DNA of 64,000 nt from Datura wrightii (lineage: Eukaryota; Streptophyta; Magnoliopsida; Solanales; Solanaceae). The stretch covers positions 41,188,501-41,252,500 of the forward strand of contig JASDFA010000002.1 of NCBI GenBank assembly GCA_035772735.1. The letters are read 5' to 3'. The position numbers and the translations under genes were made by a program. The notes under the pieces are model-generated. The model saw only the letters and a list, made by a program, of their open reading frames with translations, was not told the DNA's origin and did no database searches. Positions 47,732 to 58,890 of this stretch are shown here, piece by piece. Position 1 is the stretch's first letter. Every line of letters begins with the position of its first letter.

Positions 47732-48735
47732 TGTCACGACTCGAACGTAGACCCAGATCGTAACACGGGACGAGGAGCCCCGAGAGACTCCAAGTCAACC
47801 CATGGCATGAACATGTATCTAATCCAATTAATAAAATGGAAGAATTAATAAAATAATCATAGCAGAATTCTAAATCAAACATAACATCAGAATACACAAT
47901 CTGAAGCTGAATACATCATTTGTCTGAAAAGCCTCTAAACATGACGAGTTGATGGGACAAGACCCCAACTAACTCAACAAGCTGAAACTGAAAATACATG
48001 AGGAAATTTTGAATATTCTAGTCCTTAGGAGATGAGGACTCACCATCAATGTACGATGCTATCTAAGAAGACTGACAATGAGCGGGGCTGAACTTGAGAG
48101 TCGGGTCCTCTATCATGAAATGATACAACATAAAGTATGCAGTCAGTACATGGAATATACCGAGTATGCAAGGTAAGTAAAACCACTTAAGTAAGTAAAA
48201 TCATTTAAATACAATGCATAATGTAAATATAAATGTTAAGAATCTGAGAGTAGGGCTTGCATGGATTCTTTCTGAAATCCTGATCTCATCATAACATAAC
48301 ATACATTATAACTGAATTGATTGACTCAAAGCTAAAATCTGATAGTAATGAGTAAAACTAAACATTGAGTCAAACCTGCTTTAGAACATATATAGATATA
48401 GAAATCTCATGAATGATAAACATGCAGAACTGAAATCATGAGGAATAATGGGAGACTCGTCTTTTAATAGACATACCACGATAGAGCTTACGTGGTCACA
48501 ACTATCACACTCAAGTCAGTAGACTCATCCAAAGCCTTGCCAGGGCTAGGGACGATACCATGATATCGATATCAAGCTCAAGGGCCAATAGGGTCAGGGA
48601 TAGCTTACAAGGGAGGTCCCGGAGTAATATATATAAGTATAAACCTACGTTGGCAAATAGTTCTGAGGCATAGGATGATCGACCCTTAGCCTACTCGATG
48701 CTAGACACTACTCCCAAAAACGTGCATATGCTCTA
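47732..48735 (-). repeat. 3' LTR of D, truncated
   Basis: It starts TGTCACGACTCG on the plus strand and aligns with the first kilobase of 50411-52723. It ends at 48735, where protease coding begins without any pol between. Hairpin 1 lies at 48144-48162. Confidence 0.88.
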
Positions 48736-50201
48736 TCAAATCTGCTAAGGTGACTTTCTGAAGGACTAAGATCGGGAAACCTCTATATATCCGTATAGTT
48801 ATAACTGAATCACCTACTGGAGTAGAGACTGAGAAGGTTTCTGACAAGACTTCGGGACTGACTCTGAAGTTACTGGCCACATAAGGTGTCACAAAAGACA
48901 AGGTAACCCCTGGATCAAATAAAGCATAAACATCAATATGGAACATTAGTAACATACCAGTGAACACATCCAGGGAAACCTCCTACTCCTGGCGAGATGC
49001 TAAGGCATAGAATCTATTTTGGCACTAACCTCCACTGGTGCTAGTGGATGCCCCCTGATATGCTGAGCATGCGGGTAGGGATGCTAAACTAGAAGTTGGG
49101 CCTTGGCCCCCATCATGATCCTTCCTCACTGTTGGGCGATCCCTGAGCATGTGTATATGCTTACCACACCCGAAAAAAGCACTTGTACCAGTAAACACTG
49201 ACTCGTGTGGCCCTGGCCACACCTGTGGCAAGCTGGAACACTAGAATCTGTGGTTCTACTACTCTGACCCTTAGAGCCTGATGCTCGCCCTCTATGATCA
49301 TGCCTAGTCCTGGATGGCACAATCAATGCTGAAGATGTTGGGGCTGAGGATCTCTAGTCGGTCTACTATCGATGCTTACCTCCTGACCTCGACTGTGAGA
49401 ATCTGTAGTCATCGGGCCTAGCCCTCTTGGTCTCCCTTTCTCTCAGATGTGCCGCCTCCATCTGCTGGTTGTACAAGACTATCCGAGGAAAGTCCATGTC
49501 CTAGTGGAGCATAGCGGTCCTACAATACTTGTCCAAATAGTCCTCTACTCCATGAACGAATCTGCACACCTGTGCCCTCTGATCAGCCACTAACTCAGGG
49601 GCGTACTTTGATAGGCGAGTGAACTCAAGAGCATACTCCTTCACCTTTATCCTCCCTTGCTTCAAATTTACGAACTCAGCTGCCTTCAGCTCCCTCATCT
49701 CACGTGGGAAGAATCGATCTAAGAATGTAACATAGAACTCTTCCCAAGTGACAGGGCCTGCTCCGGTGACCCTACTATCTTTACATTGGCGAAAAAAAGA
49801 TGTGTGCGACCCCTTTCAACTGGTATGAGGCCAACTCCATGCACTCAACTCCATTCACCCCCATGACTTGGGTGATCTTCACAATCTCATCTATGAACTC
49901 ATGCGGGTCCTCATCTACTTTTGACCCGAGGAACTCCGGCGAGTTCATTCTCAAGAAGTCTCTGACTCGAGCCACCGCTGCATTTCCTTTTTGCAGAACA
50001 TATGCAACGGCCTACTGATTGACTTGAGCGGTCAAGGCTTGCACAAGCATCTGAATAGCTGCCCGAAACTCCGCATGGGCAACCTACTCCGATGCCTGGT
50101 GCTCCTGAACTGGTGGGGCTTGTTGGTGCCTATTACAGTTGCCATTCTCGTGGCCATCTCCATTTCCAATTCCTCCTACCATTGATTCTTCAGGGAGCCA
50201 T
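48736..50201 (-). pseudogene. gag and start of protease of D
   Basis: The ATG complement is at 50201-50199, preceded by TTGCAG. Stops follow early. Gag blocks are ARVRDFLRMNSPEFLGSKVD at 49972, ELASYQLKGVAHIF near 49820, AAEFVNLKQGRIKVKEYALE at 49685 and LSKYAPELVADQRAQVCRF near 49620. The zinc knuckle CHRCGQGHTSQC lies near 49225. Protease shows VYALFDPGVTLSFVTPYVAS near 48930 and ends in VTLADLIE at 48735, then runs into LTR sequence. Loss of everything downstream makes this a gag-protease remnant. Confidence 0.85.
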
Positions 50202-50394
50202 GATTCTGCAATCGCAAATAGCATGACTTAGAAGGATAGGGAGACATTTTATCGCACGACATAGATCATGAAAGAAGGAAATATTTCCTAAATGTTTCAT
50301 AGACTCTTCATCATAAGTGTGGCGTGCTTCACACCCATTAAAAAGACTCTACTTAACGCGGCTTTCAGACACCCTAGGACACTTCAAACCTATT

Positions 50395-50406
50395 GCTCTG
50401 ATACCA
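50395..50406 (-). promoter_or_regulatory. tRNA-iMet primer-binding site of D
   Basis: The minus strand reads TGGTATCAGAGC exactly, four bases inside the LTR edge. Confidence 0.92.
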
Positions 50407-50410
50407 AGTT

Positions 50411-52723
50411 TATCACAACTCGAACGTAAACCCGAATCATAACACGGGATGAGAAGCCCTGAGAGACTCCAAGTTAACCCATGGCATGAACATATATCTA
50501 ACCCATTCAATAAAATGGAAGAATCAAAAAGATAATCATAGCGGAAGTCTAAATCAAATATAACATTAGAATACATAATCCGAAGTTGAATAAATCTTGT
50601 CTGAAAAGCCTCTAAACATGACGGGTTGATGGGACAAGACCCCAACTAACTCAACAAGCCGAAACTGAAAATACATGAAGAAAATATTAATAGTCTAGTC
50701 CTTGGGAGATGAGGACTCACCAACAACGTATGATGCTATCTCAGAAGACTGACTATGAGGGGGGCTGAACCTGAGTGTCGGGTCTTGTATTATGAAATGA
50801 TACAGTATAGAGTATGCAGTCAGTATGTGGAATGTACTGAGTATGCAAGGTAAGTAAAATTACTTAAGTAAGTAAAATCATTTAAAGACAATGCATAATG
50901 TAAACATAAACACTAAGAATCTGAGAGTAGGGCTTGCATGCATTCTTTTTGAAATCCTAATGTCACCATAACATAACATACATCATAACTGAATCGATTG
51001 ACTCAAAGCTGAAATCTGATAGTAATGAGTAAAACTGAATATTAAGTCAAACCTGCTTTAGAACATATATAGATATAGAAATCTCATGAATGATAAACAT
51101 GCATAACTGAAATCATAAGGAACAATGGGAGACTCATCTTTTAACCGACATACCACGATAGAGCTTACGTGGTTCCAGTACTAGGGACGATACCATGATA
51201 TCGATATCAAGCCCATGGACCAATAGGGACGGTGATAGCTCAGAAGGGAGGTCCCGAAGTAATATATATATGTATAAACCTATGTTGGTACGTAGTTCTG
51301 AGGCATAGGGTGATTGACCCTTAGCCTACTCGGTGCTAGAGACACTACTCCCAAATATATGCATATGCTCTACGTCATATTTCAATGAAGCTCAACATCA
51401 TCTATTGACGAAGCTCAATCATCAAATACATCTCAAATATGAAATCATGCATATGAGATACTTTAACTCAAATTATACCACAAGTTGCAAGATAATTGGG
51501 AGTATTCGCTGCAAAACCATGTGGTAAGCTTAATTTAAGAAATCATAAATCATACTTTGAACATGTGGGCATGGCCCAAAAGCTTTATCATACTTGAAAA
51601 TACTCAATTCATGTTGAAAGCATGATTATAAACATGGGTATCTTGAAAACATGCTTTTCATCATAATATCTCATCATCATCATGCATTCATCACAAATCT
51701 CATCTTTTATGAACTTTTCATCAATGGGCTTTTTAATTCATCAAACTAGAAACATGATTTTTGATTGAAAACAATATAAAACCTGCTCATGCTTCATAAT
51801 TTAGTAGTAGGAACATAATTAAATCATACACATGTAGAGAATTAGGAAATTCATGCATTGAGTTAAAACCCCATAGAATAGACATAGAAATCTCATGATT
51901 TAGAGATGGATTGGACATGGGTGTGAAAGGAATCACTCATTCATAACCCTACATATCTGTTGGTAGCTGATTCTTACACTTCTTTGATAGCCCAAGAAGA
52001 AATTGAAGAGAAATAGAGATAAACTAAGCTTGATCACCCTCTCTCACCTTCTACCTTGAATGCATGAATGAGTAAGGCCTAAAATGAACTTAACCCCTTC
52101 AAAAGTCATCATTCATAACTCAAAATGACGTAGTTTAGGCCTTAGGATCTTAGATATTGAAAAACCCTTACTAAATTTGTAGAAAATAACTGCTAGATGG
52201 TCCCAATGAGGAACCTAATGACTCGTCATCAAGGGACACATCTCGTGGAGTAGTCCGTGAGGTTCACTGCTTCTCAAGTCTTTTGGGCTCATAATGGAAG
52301 ACATAACAAATCGTTACATGGTGACCACGACTTGTTGTCACCATCCGTGATGTACACTGCCACATTCTCAATAAAATTATTTCTGGCTTGGCCATGACTC
52401 ACCCCACGAATCATAGGGACTGACCACGACTCATGGGGTCCTCCCGTTAAGTTCACTGTCTCTATTCTCCTCTTTACTCAAACACCCCTCCCCACGACTG
52501 ACCTAACGACTCGTGGGGCCAGACTACTAGTTGTGGTCACACCCATGGCCATCCTATTTCCCAAACTACAAACTCATCACCCGAGCCTTCCCATGTGTCA
52601 CATCATGACTCGTGGGCTGCTCTTATGGGCCTCCTCATGACTCGTTCTGTGCCTGATGCCAGATTTTAAGTTTTTCTCCATTTCAACTTCCAGGTCTGAT
52701 CTTTGGGCTTTTGGGGTATAACA
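50411..52723 (-). repeat. 5' LTR of D
   Basis: Edges are TATCACAACTCG and GGGGTATAACA on the plus strand. It aligns with the solo LTR 5850-8203 throughout. The motif array (CACGACTCGTGG type) is at about 52200-52650. Hairpin 1 is at 50821-50839, hairpin 2 at 50786-50804, and the donor-like GTGAGT on the minus strand at 50720-50715. Open frames at 50349-50645 and 51333-51527 are spurious. Confidence 0.88.
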
Positions 52724-52728
52724 AAAGA

Positions 52729-53943
52729 ATTCAGGAAAGTCCTAATGTTTTACACCATTAACAAGCATTTAAACATGATGAGAATACAATACAAGCTTCT
52801 TGTATTGGTTTTAAATCACTTTTGTGCAACCCTAATTCTTTAATCCACCATGGTTCCTACAATCCCTAGTTGTGGAGGTTTTAGCCTCTGATGATTGTAA
52901 GATTATAACTTGTATTCATAGACAAACACATAATTAAATACTTACAGCAAAAATTGAAAGGAAATCACATTTGATTATCAAAGAACAATCTCAAGAACAT
53001 TGTAGGAAATCAAGAATTTGTCCCAAGAATTGCTCCTCAAAACTTGATAAAAATTCACAAAAATAATTCTTCACACGTGTACTAACTCAATTTTGTCCTC
53101 CTCTCTCTCTAAAATAAAATGTAAAGGCTATTTATATAGACATTAGAAATATTTTCCCACGCTAATAGTGAGTTTTCCATATCTGGTGTCGACTGTGTCA
53201 TGGCTGGACCTACGACCCGTAGCGGGATTGTATGGGTTGTACCTACTTTCTGTAAGTCCTTGGCTACTGCAGATTTTGCTAAGTGTTGGTAGGCTGATAG
53301 GACTCATACCTTCATCCTACAAGTGGTACAATCCTTCTGTGGTTTGGCCCTGAGAACTCTGGCCTCTTCTGAAATTCTTCACGAGTGTTTTAGTACGACT
53401 CATACCTTCTTACCATGACTCGTACTGTCTGTAGTATTTGATGTTCTACCAAGTACTGAAAAATCTTCTAAAGTTGACCATAGATCTTGGTATGGTTCGT
53501 ACATTCATGCTATGGTTCGTGAGTCCATCTGTACCAACAGTCTCCCTTTGTGCAATTTCTTTTGAATAATTCCACGACTCCAGTTATGACTCGTACCAAG
53601 ACTTTGTGCAATTTCTTCTGAATAATTTCATGACTCTAGTTATGGTTCGTACCATCTTGGTACGACTCGTATTGAGAATCGTATGTTTCCTTCTTCCCAC
53701 TTCAGCCTTCTAACTTTCATCACAGTTCTCAGTACGGCTCATACAATCAAGGTACGACTCATACTGAGACTGGTACTTTGGCTGATATTCTGCATTTTAG
53801 GGCTTCTTTTGCACATCTTTGCTCGTACACTTATTTTCCCTGAAATCAAAGTAAAAGTGCCTCATATCCGTATAAACATACCTAAGTTCATGCTATTTTC
53901 TTTGTTTTAAGCGTCGAAAGTGCTATAAAATCACAACACATCA
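52729..53943 (-). repeat. 5' LTR of H, outer segment
   Basis: It continues the LTR of H after element D. A TATA box TATATAAATAGCC lies at 53138-53126 on the minus strand, and the motif array at 53190-53770. The array contains a 56-bp tandem duplication not present in the 3' LTR. Confidence 0.88.
53547..53653. repeat. 56-bp tandem duplication in LTR array of H
   Basis: Two units, 53547-53602 and 53603-53653 (second slightly short), each begin TTTGTGCAATTTCTT and contain ACGACTC- and TTCGTACC-type phrases. The 3' LTR has a single unit near 42635. Confidence 0.9.
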
Positions 53944-53948
53944 TTCAT

Positions 53949-56042
53949 CAAACCCAACATCTCTCCATGGGGTGCCCTAGTCCTATTCATGCGAAAGAAA
54001 GATGGTGCACTCAGAATATGCATCGACTACCGTCGACTGAACAAGGTCACAGTCAAGAACAGATATCCTCTACCAAGGATTGATGACTTATTTGACCAAC
54101 TTCAGGGATCTATTTATTCTTGCAAGATAGATCTCAAATCAGGTTACCACCAGCTCGATTTTAGAGAATGTGACATTTCGAAGACAGCCTTCAGAACTCG
54201 GTGTGGTCACTAAGAATTCATAGTTTTGTCTTTTGTACTAACCAATACTCCTGTAGATTTTATAGATCTGATGAACTGGGTATTCAGTCCATACCTAGAC
54301 ATGTTCATCTTTATCTTTATAGATGACATTATGCTTTACTCCAAAATAAAGGAGGAATATGCAGATCATTTGAGGATAGTGTTGCAGACCCTCAGGGATC
54401 ACCAGTTGTTCACCAAATTTAGCAAATGTGAATTCTGGCTGAAATCAGTTTCCTTCCTCGGTCGTATAGCCTCCTAAGAGGGTATTCAAGTGGATTCTTA
54501 GAAGATAGCGGTAGTAAATGACTGGCCAAGACCCACATCTCCATCAGACATCAGGAGTTTCTTGAGTCTAGCCGATTATTACAAATAGTTCATTGAAGGG
54601 TTCTCCTCCATTGCCTCCCCTTTGACCAAACTAACTTAGAAGAAGGTGAAGTTTCAATGGTTTGATGCATGTGAGAAGAGCTTTCTGGAGCTGAAGACAT
54701 GACTCACTATAGCCCCAGTTCTGACTCTGCCAGAAGGTTCAAATGGGTTTGTGATCTATTGTGACGCCTCCTGGGTTGGCCTCGGTTATGTTCTGATATG
54801 GCATGGCAAAGTCATAGCTTATGCTTCCAAACAACTTAAGATTTATGAGAGGAACTATCTGACTCATGATCTTGAGTTAGCAACGGTAGTATTTGCCTTG
54901 AAGATTTGGAGGCACTACCTTTATGGGGTTCATGTGAATATTTTTATTGACCATAAGAACCTACAGTATGTGTTCAGTCAGAAGGACCTAAATCTGCATC
55001 AAAAAAGGTAGTTAGAGTTGTTAAAAGACTATGACATGAGCGTTTTGTACCACCTAGGTAAGGCCAAGGCAGTGGCTGATGCTCTCAGCAGATTATCTAT
55101 GGGGACTGTTGCTCATGTTGGGGATGATATGAAAGAGCTGGTTAGATATATTCATAGACTAGACTTGTTAGGGTTCCAGTTGGTTGACTCAGTGGAAGGT
55201 GGAGTTGTAATCCAGAATGGGTTAGAATCCTCCCTAGTGGTGGAGGTTAAGTCAAAATAGGATGAAGACCCAATTTTACTTAACCTGAAGGAAGCAGTCC
55301 TAAGGAAAGACGTGGAAGCATTTTCTAAAGGGAAAGATGGTGTGCTCCATTACCAGGATAGGTTGTGTGTTCCAGATATAGATGACTTGAGGAAGCGAAT
55401 ATTAACGGAAGCTCACAGAACTAGGTACTCTATCCACCTAGGTTCCACCAAGATGTACCGCAATCTACAAAAAGTCTACTGGTGGAATGGCATGAAGAAG
55501 GACATTGCAGAGTTTGTTGCTAAGTGTCCAAATTTCCAGTAGGTCAAGGTTGAACATCAGAGAACTGTGGGTATGACTCAAGATATTAGCATTTCTATAT
55601 GGATGTGGAAATAAGTGAATATGGACTTCATCACAGGCTTACCTCATACTCGCCGACAACATGACTCAATTTGGGTGGTTGTAGACTAGATAACTAAGTC
55701 AGCATATTTCCTACCAGTTAAGACCACAGACTCAACAGAGGATTATGCAAGATTGTATATCCGAGAGTTAGTCAGACTACACGGGGTTCCCTTATCCATC
55801 ATTTCAGATAGGGGCACTAAGTTCATCTCGCATTTCTGGAAATTATTTCAGAAGGGACTAGGTACTCAGGTCAAGCTCAGCACAGCTTTTCACCTATAGA
55901 TAGATGACTAGGTTAAGCAGACTATTCATACCCTAAAGGATATGTTGAGAGCTTATGTGATTGATTTCAAGGGTAACTGGGATGATCACCTACCTCTCAT
56001 CGAGTTTACGTACAACAACAACTACCATTGCAGTATTCAGAT
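53949..56042 (+). pseudogene. pol of chromovirus B, third part: RT, RNase H, INT
   Basis: RT resumes with NISPWGALVLFMRKKDGALR, then CIDYRRLNKVTVKNRYPLPR near 54019 and FIDDIMLYS near 54318. RNase H has IYCDASWVGLGYVLIWHGKV near 54751 and NYLTHDLELATVVFALKIW. Integrase has the zinc region ending CPNFQ, where the last Cys is Phe, MDFITGLPHTRRQHDSIWVV near 55622 and ISDRGTKF near 55801; the Glu region is decayed and reads VKQTIHTLKDML, so the catalytic Glu is Lys. The frame ends at 56042 in NNNYHCSIQI, where element E enters. Stops are at 54475, 55008, 55258 and 55540. Confidence 0.88.
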
Positions 56043-58382
56043 TGTCACACCCCGCCTTGGGGGGTATGACTGGCACCTGGTGGCCTACTGGGACTTGAAC
56101 TGCTGGACTGCTAAGCCTGGGCACCTCTGGTGCCTGGCTGGCTCTAACTCATATTTCTGGAAACAAAGGGCTATATAACGGCTGTAAACACAGCCCCCGG
56201 CCTATTGGCCTATAGCCTCCTGTACCTGTACTAACAGCTGACCAGAAACACATCAATTTAGGGAAACCTATGAGGGCCGACAAGGCCACCATGCTATCTA
56301 GTTATCTGTAATTCAATCATGAAGTACTAAAAAGCTACGTGACCGGCAAGGTCACCACTACTGGGAAACTATGGCCCCACACGGCCATCATAATAGAAAG
56401 AAAGAGTTCTAATAGCTATACAACTGCACGGCCTCACACGACCGGCTCATCTGACCACAGGGAATATATATAGACTGCAAGCCTCTAGGAATAGCAATAG
56501 AACTGATCGGGACAGGGCCTCGACCTACCCGTACTATACAACAAAAAGGAACTGAAATACACCTCTGAAACTCAGCCTCCGGAAGATAGGAGCTGAATAC
56601 CCGATCGCTGACAGGAATCACGTAGTCTCGCCTGCTCGTCTATGAGTACCTGCAGGCAAGTAATGCAGCGCCCCACCGGGCGTCAGTACCGCTGGTACTG
56701 AGTATGTAAAGCAATAACTGAAAGCAAAGTCTGGAAACAACAAAGTAACTGATAAACTGAAGTAGGAGGAATTAGATTAACTGCCTGATACTGTAAGTCA
56801 TACCTTTTCTCATTTACACTAGAAAGAAATAGAAGTCATACCTGGAAACGTATCCCTCTACTACTGATCTACTTGTGTCTAACATAACATGGCATAACAT
56901 GAAATAGCATAACATGGCACACACAAACCTTACCCGGCCACCATAAGCCGGGAGGTACAACCAGCACAGAATCTACACCCCTACCCCGGTCATCCCATCT
57001 CTTATAATAGCTGTAAGCATCCTGCCGGTCCCCTGGGTATGCACTTGGGCTCGCTGAGCCCCTGACTATAATTGTACCTGAGTCCGGAGGACTCCTGAAT
57101 CAACACCCGGGCGTATCCGCTCGACGAGGGTGTATAAAAGCTGACCAAGGCAAAATATAGGGAAACTGGCATCCCATCTTCGTCCCCTGGGGGACGGCAT
57201 GCCACTCCGTAGAGCGACGTATCCTCGTCCTCTGGCGGACGAGTCGATACAGCTATTAACCCTGGGGCGGTCACGGATGCTAGGTAGTCCAACCCCAAAC
57301 AACACAACGGTCTCAACTAGCAATACAATACTGTCTACATATCTCACATGTTGAGTCTAATAGGGGTAAGGTATCGTATATACTACATACCGAGCTAATA
57401 ATAGTAATCTGTACGTATATAATACATGCTGAAACTGGTAAGTATATATATGTGAATATAGTCTCCTGCCAGACTGTACTGGGGCAAATGCTATACAAGA
57501 TAGTGTTTCTGCTGAAAATTATGCTGTTTACTGAGTTTCGGTATTAACACGATTTACTATTTCTAACATGCGTTCTAAACTTTATTTTAGCCTGCCAATC
57601 TATTTCTGAAGTGCTTTACGAATATTGCATCACTTTACGGGGTTTCAACTAAATACAATAATATCTTAACATGTCATATTACATCACATACTGAGCATGC
57701 TGAGCGGTTTCTAACACTTGTGCTGGAATCTATATCGTACTAGTAAGTCTTACGCAAGTTGTAATTTGATGCTTCTAATACTGTATCAATATTCACAACA
57801 AATGTAATACTTAACTTCTGAACATTCTTCTGGTTGGTAAATTACTACACTGCACTGATATTACTTAACTTGCCGAGGGAACGAGCTTTACATACCTTAT
57901 CCTTGAACTATTCGTCCGTCGGACGAGGCTCGGCCGGTACTTCAACTATTTCCTCCCAACTGCATTCAAAAATACGTCAATTAATACTAAATACAACTTT
58001 ATTATAAAGAGCAACATTACTTTCGATATAGTTTATAGCCTAAACTTAGGCTTATCGAAAGACGGTCGAAAACTCGCTATTTTTCAGCAGTCCAGAAGGG
58101 AGAAATATTCACTTCACAACTAGGAATACATAGACACTAATTTAGAGCAATTCCACTTACCTTAGCTCGGTGGCTCGATGATTCGTCGGCCGTATTTTAC
58201 GAAACTGAATCCGTAGGAATGCTCTCTGCTGCTAAATACTTCGGTATCTGGGATTAATTTGAGTTTGGGCAGCGTTTAGCAGCGTAATCGGACGAAAATA
58301 TATATTCCCTCTTCGGCTTCCTCTGTTTTGCTGCGTTTTCTGGAAATTAAATGAATGATTAATGAATTTCAACCAAAGTGGG

Positions 58383-58391
58383 GCTTATATA
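58383..58391 (-). promoter_or_regulatory. TATA box in LTR of E
   Basis: The minus strand reads TATATAAGC, about 20 bp downstream of the GC-rich array and about 230 bp from the LTR start. Position and sequence suit a U3 core promoter. Confidence 0.65.
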
Positions 58392-58412
58392 CTTGGGCCT
58401 GAACCTGGGCAA

Positions 58413-58497
58413 CGTGTCACGGAGCCATCGCGGAGGCCTCACCTCCGTGACACGCTGCCATCGCGGAGGGGCTCTGCCTCAGCTCCTCCCGCGATGG
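58413..58497. repeat. Palindromic GC-rich array in LTR of E
   Basis: CGTGTCACGGAG (58413-58424) and CTCCGTGACACG (58443-58454) form a perfect 12-bp inverted repeat. CCATCGCGGAGG occurs at 58425-58436 and 58458-58469, and near-inverse CCTCCCGCGATGG at 58485-58497. Confidence 0.95.
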
Positions 58498-58618
58498 TTT
58501 GACGGGTTTCTCGTCCGATCTTTTTCCCGGCCTTTCTCTAGCACGTATGGCCTTCTAATATGCTTAACCAACGTTCGAATAGGTCGTCTAGGTGCCGGGA
58601 ATTCTATGGGGTATAACA

Positions 58619-58630
58619 TTCTCCCCCCTT
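58619..58630 (-). promoter_or_regulatory. Polypurine tract of E
   Basis: The minus strand reads AAGGGGGGAGAA directly before the LTR start; it is an intact plus-strand primer tract. Confidence 0.9.
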
Positions 58631-58890
58631 AAGAACATTTGTCCTCGAATGTACACTGTTATCTAGAGGACTACTTACTTTACTTCCTAGAAAAATTTCA
58701 GCAGAGTTTCCCCTGTAATATGGATTATAGCAAAAACCTGAAATGCAGAAAAGTCCAACACAGGCACTGCACACAATATTCCAGGATCCACTGGATAACT
58801 AGATATCAATCTTTCTTTATCATTTACAAACATACAACCATAAGGCACTGTATAAGTAATAATACGGACATACCTGTCGCCTGACTAGGC

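Larger units (their letters stand above)
47732..52723 (-). mobile_element. Truncated chromovirus D inside the 5' LTR of H
   Basis: A minus-strand element with complete 5' LTR (right), exact PBS, gag and the start of protease, then a deletion into the middle of its 3' LTR (left). Duplications are TAAGA (47727-47731) and AAAGA (52724-52728), one mismatch. It belongs to the same family as the solo LTR at 5850. RT, RNase H and integrase are lost. Confidence 0.88.
41304..53943 (-). mobile_element. Athila-like element H, inserted in RT of B, with element D inside its 5' LTR
   Basis: The element runs on the minus strand. Its edges are TGATAATGC and CACATCA, with a perfect 5-bp duplication TTCAT (41299-41303 and 53944-53948). 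Removing it rejoins RT of B. It has a 3' LTR on the left, a 3' untranslated region, pol without gag, a remnant of a tRNA-Asp type PBS and a 5' LTR on the right split by element D. The protein blocks fit Athila/Tat. It is non-autonomous: gag and most of protease are missing and RT and integrase cores are deleted. Confidence 0.88.
27500..56042 (+). mobile_element. Chromovirus B, host of three nested insertions, right end outside the window
   Basis: Element B is present as three separated segments: 27500-31598 (5' LTR, PBS, gag, start of protease), 40883-41303 (protease to the start of RT) and 53949-56042 (RT to integrase). Across each gap the reading resumes in the same protein region: protease NLI stops at 31598 and LGMDWL-like coding resumes at 40878, while RT ...DKDFI stops at 41303 and IKPNISPWGA resumes near 53945. 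The insertions are C (duplication TTATT), H (duplication TTCAT) and E. The 3' LTR is not in the window. B is the oldest layer of this stack. Confidence 0.9.
56043..58618 (-). repeat. 3' LTR of chromovirus E
   Basis: It begins TGTCACACCCCG and ends GGGGTATAACA on the plus strand, 2576 bp. On the minus strand the order is LTR start, motif array 58497-58413, TATA box 58391-58383, leader and the hairpin 1 equivalent at 56700-56684. Open frames at 56409-57498 and 58378-58632 are spurious. Confidence 0.92.

Noticed and set aside
57002..57347. Overlapping open frames of 93 and 104 residues
   Set aside because: They lie within the LTR of E, are not shared with known proteins and overlap each other.
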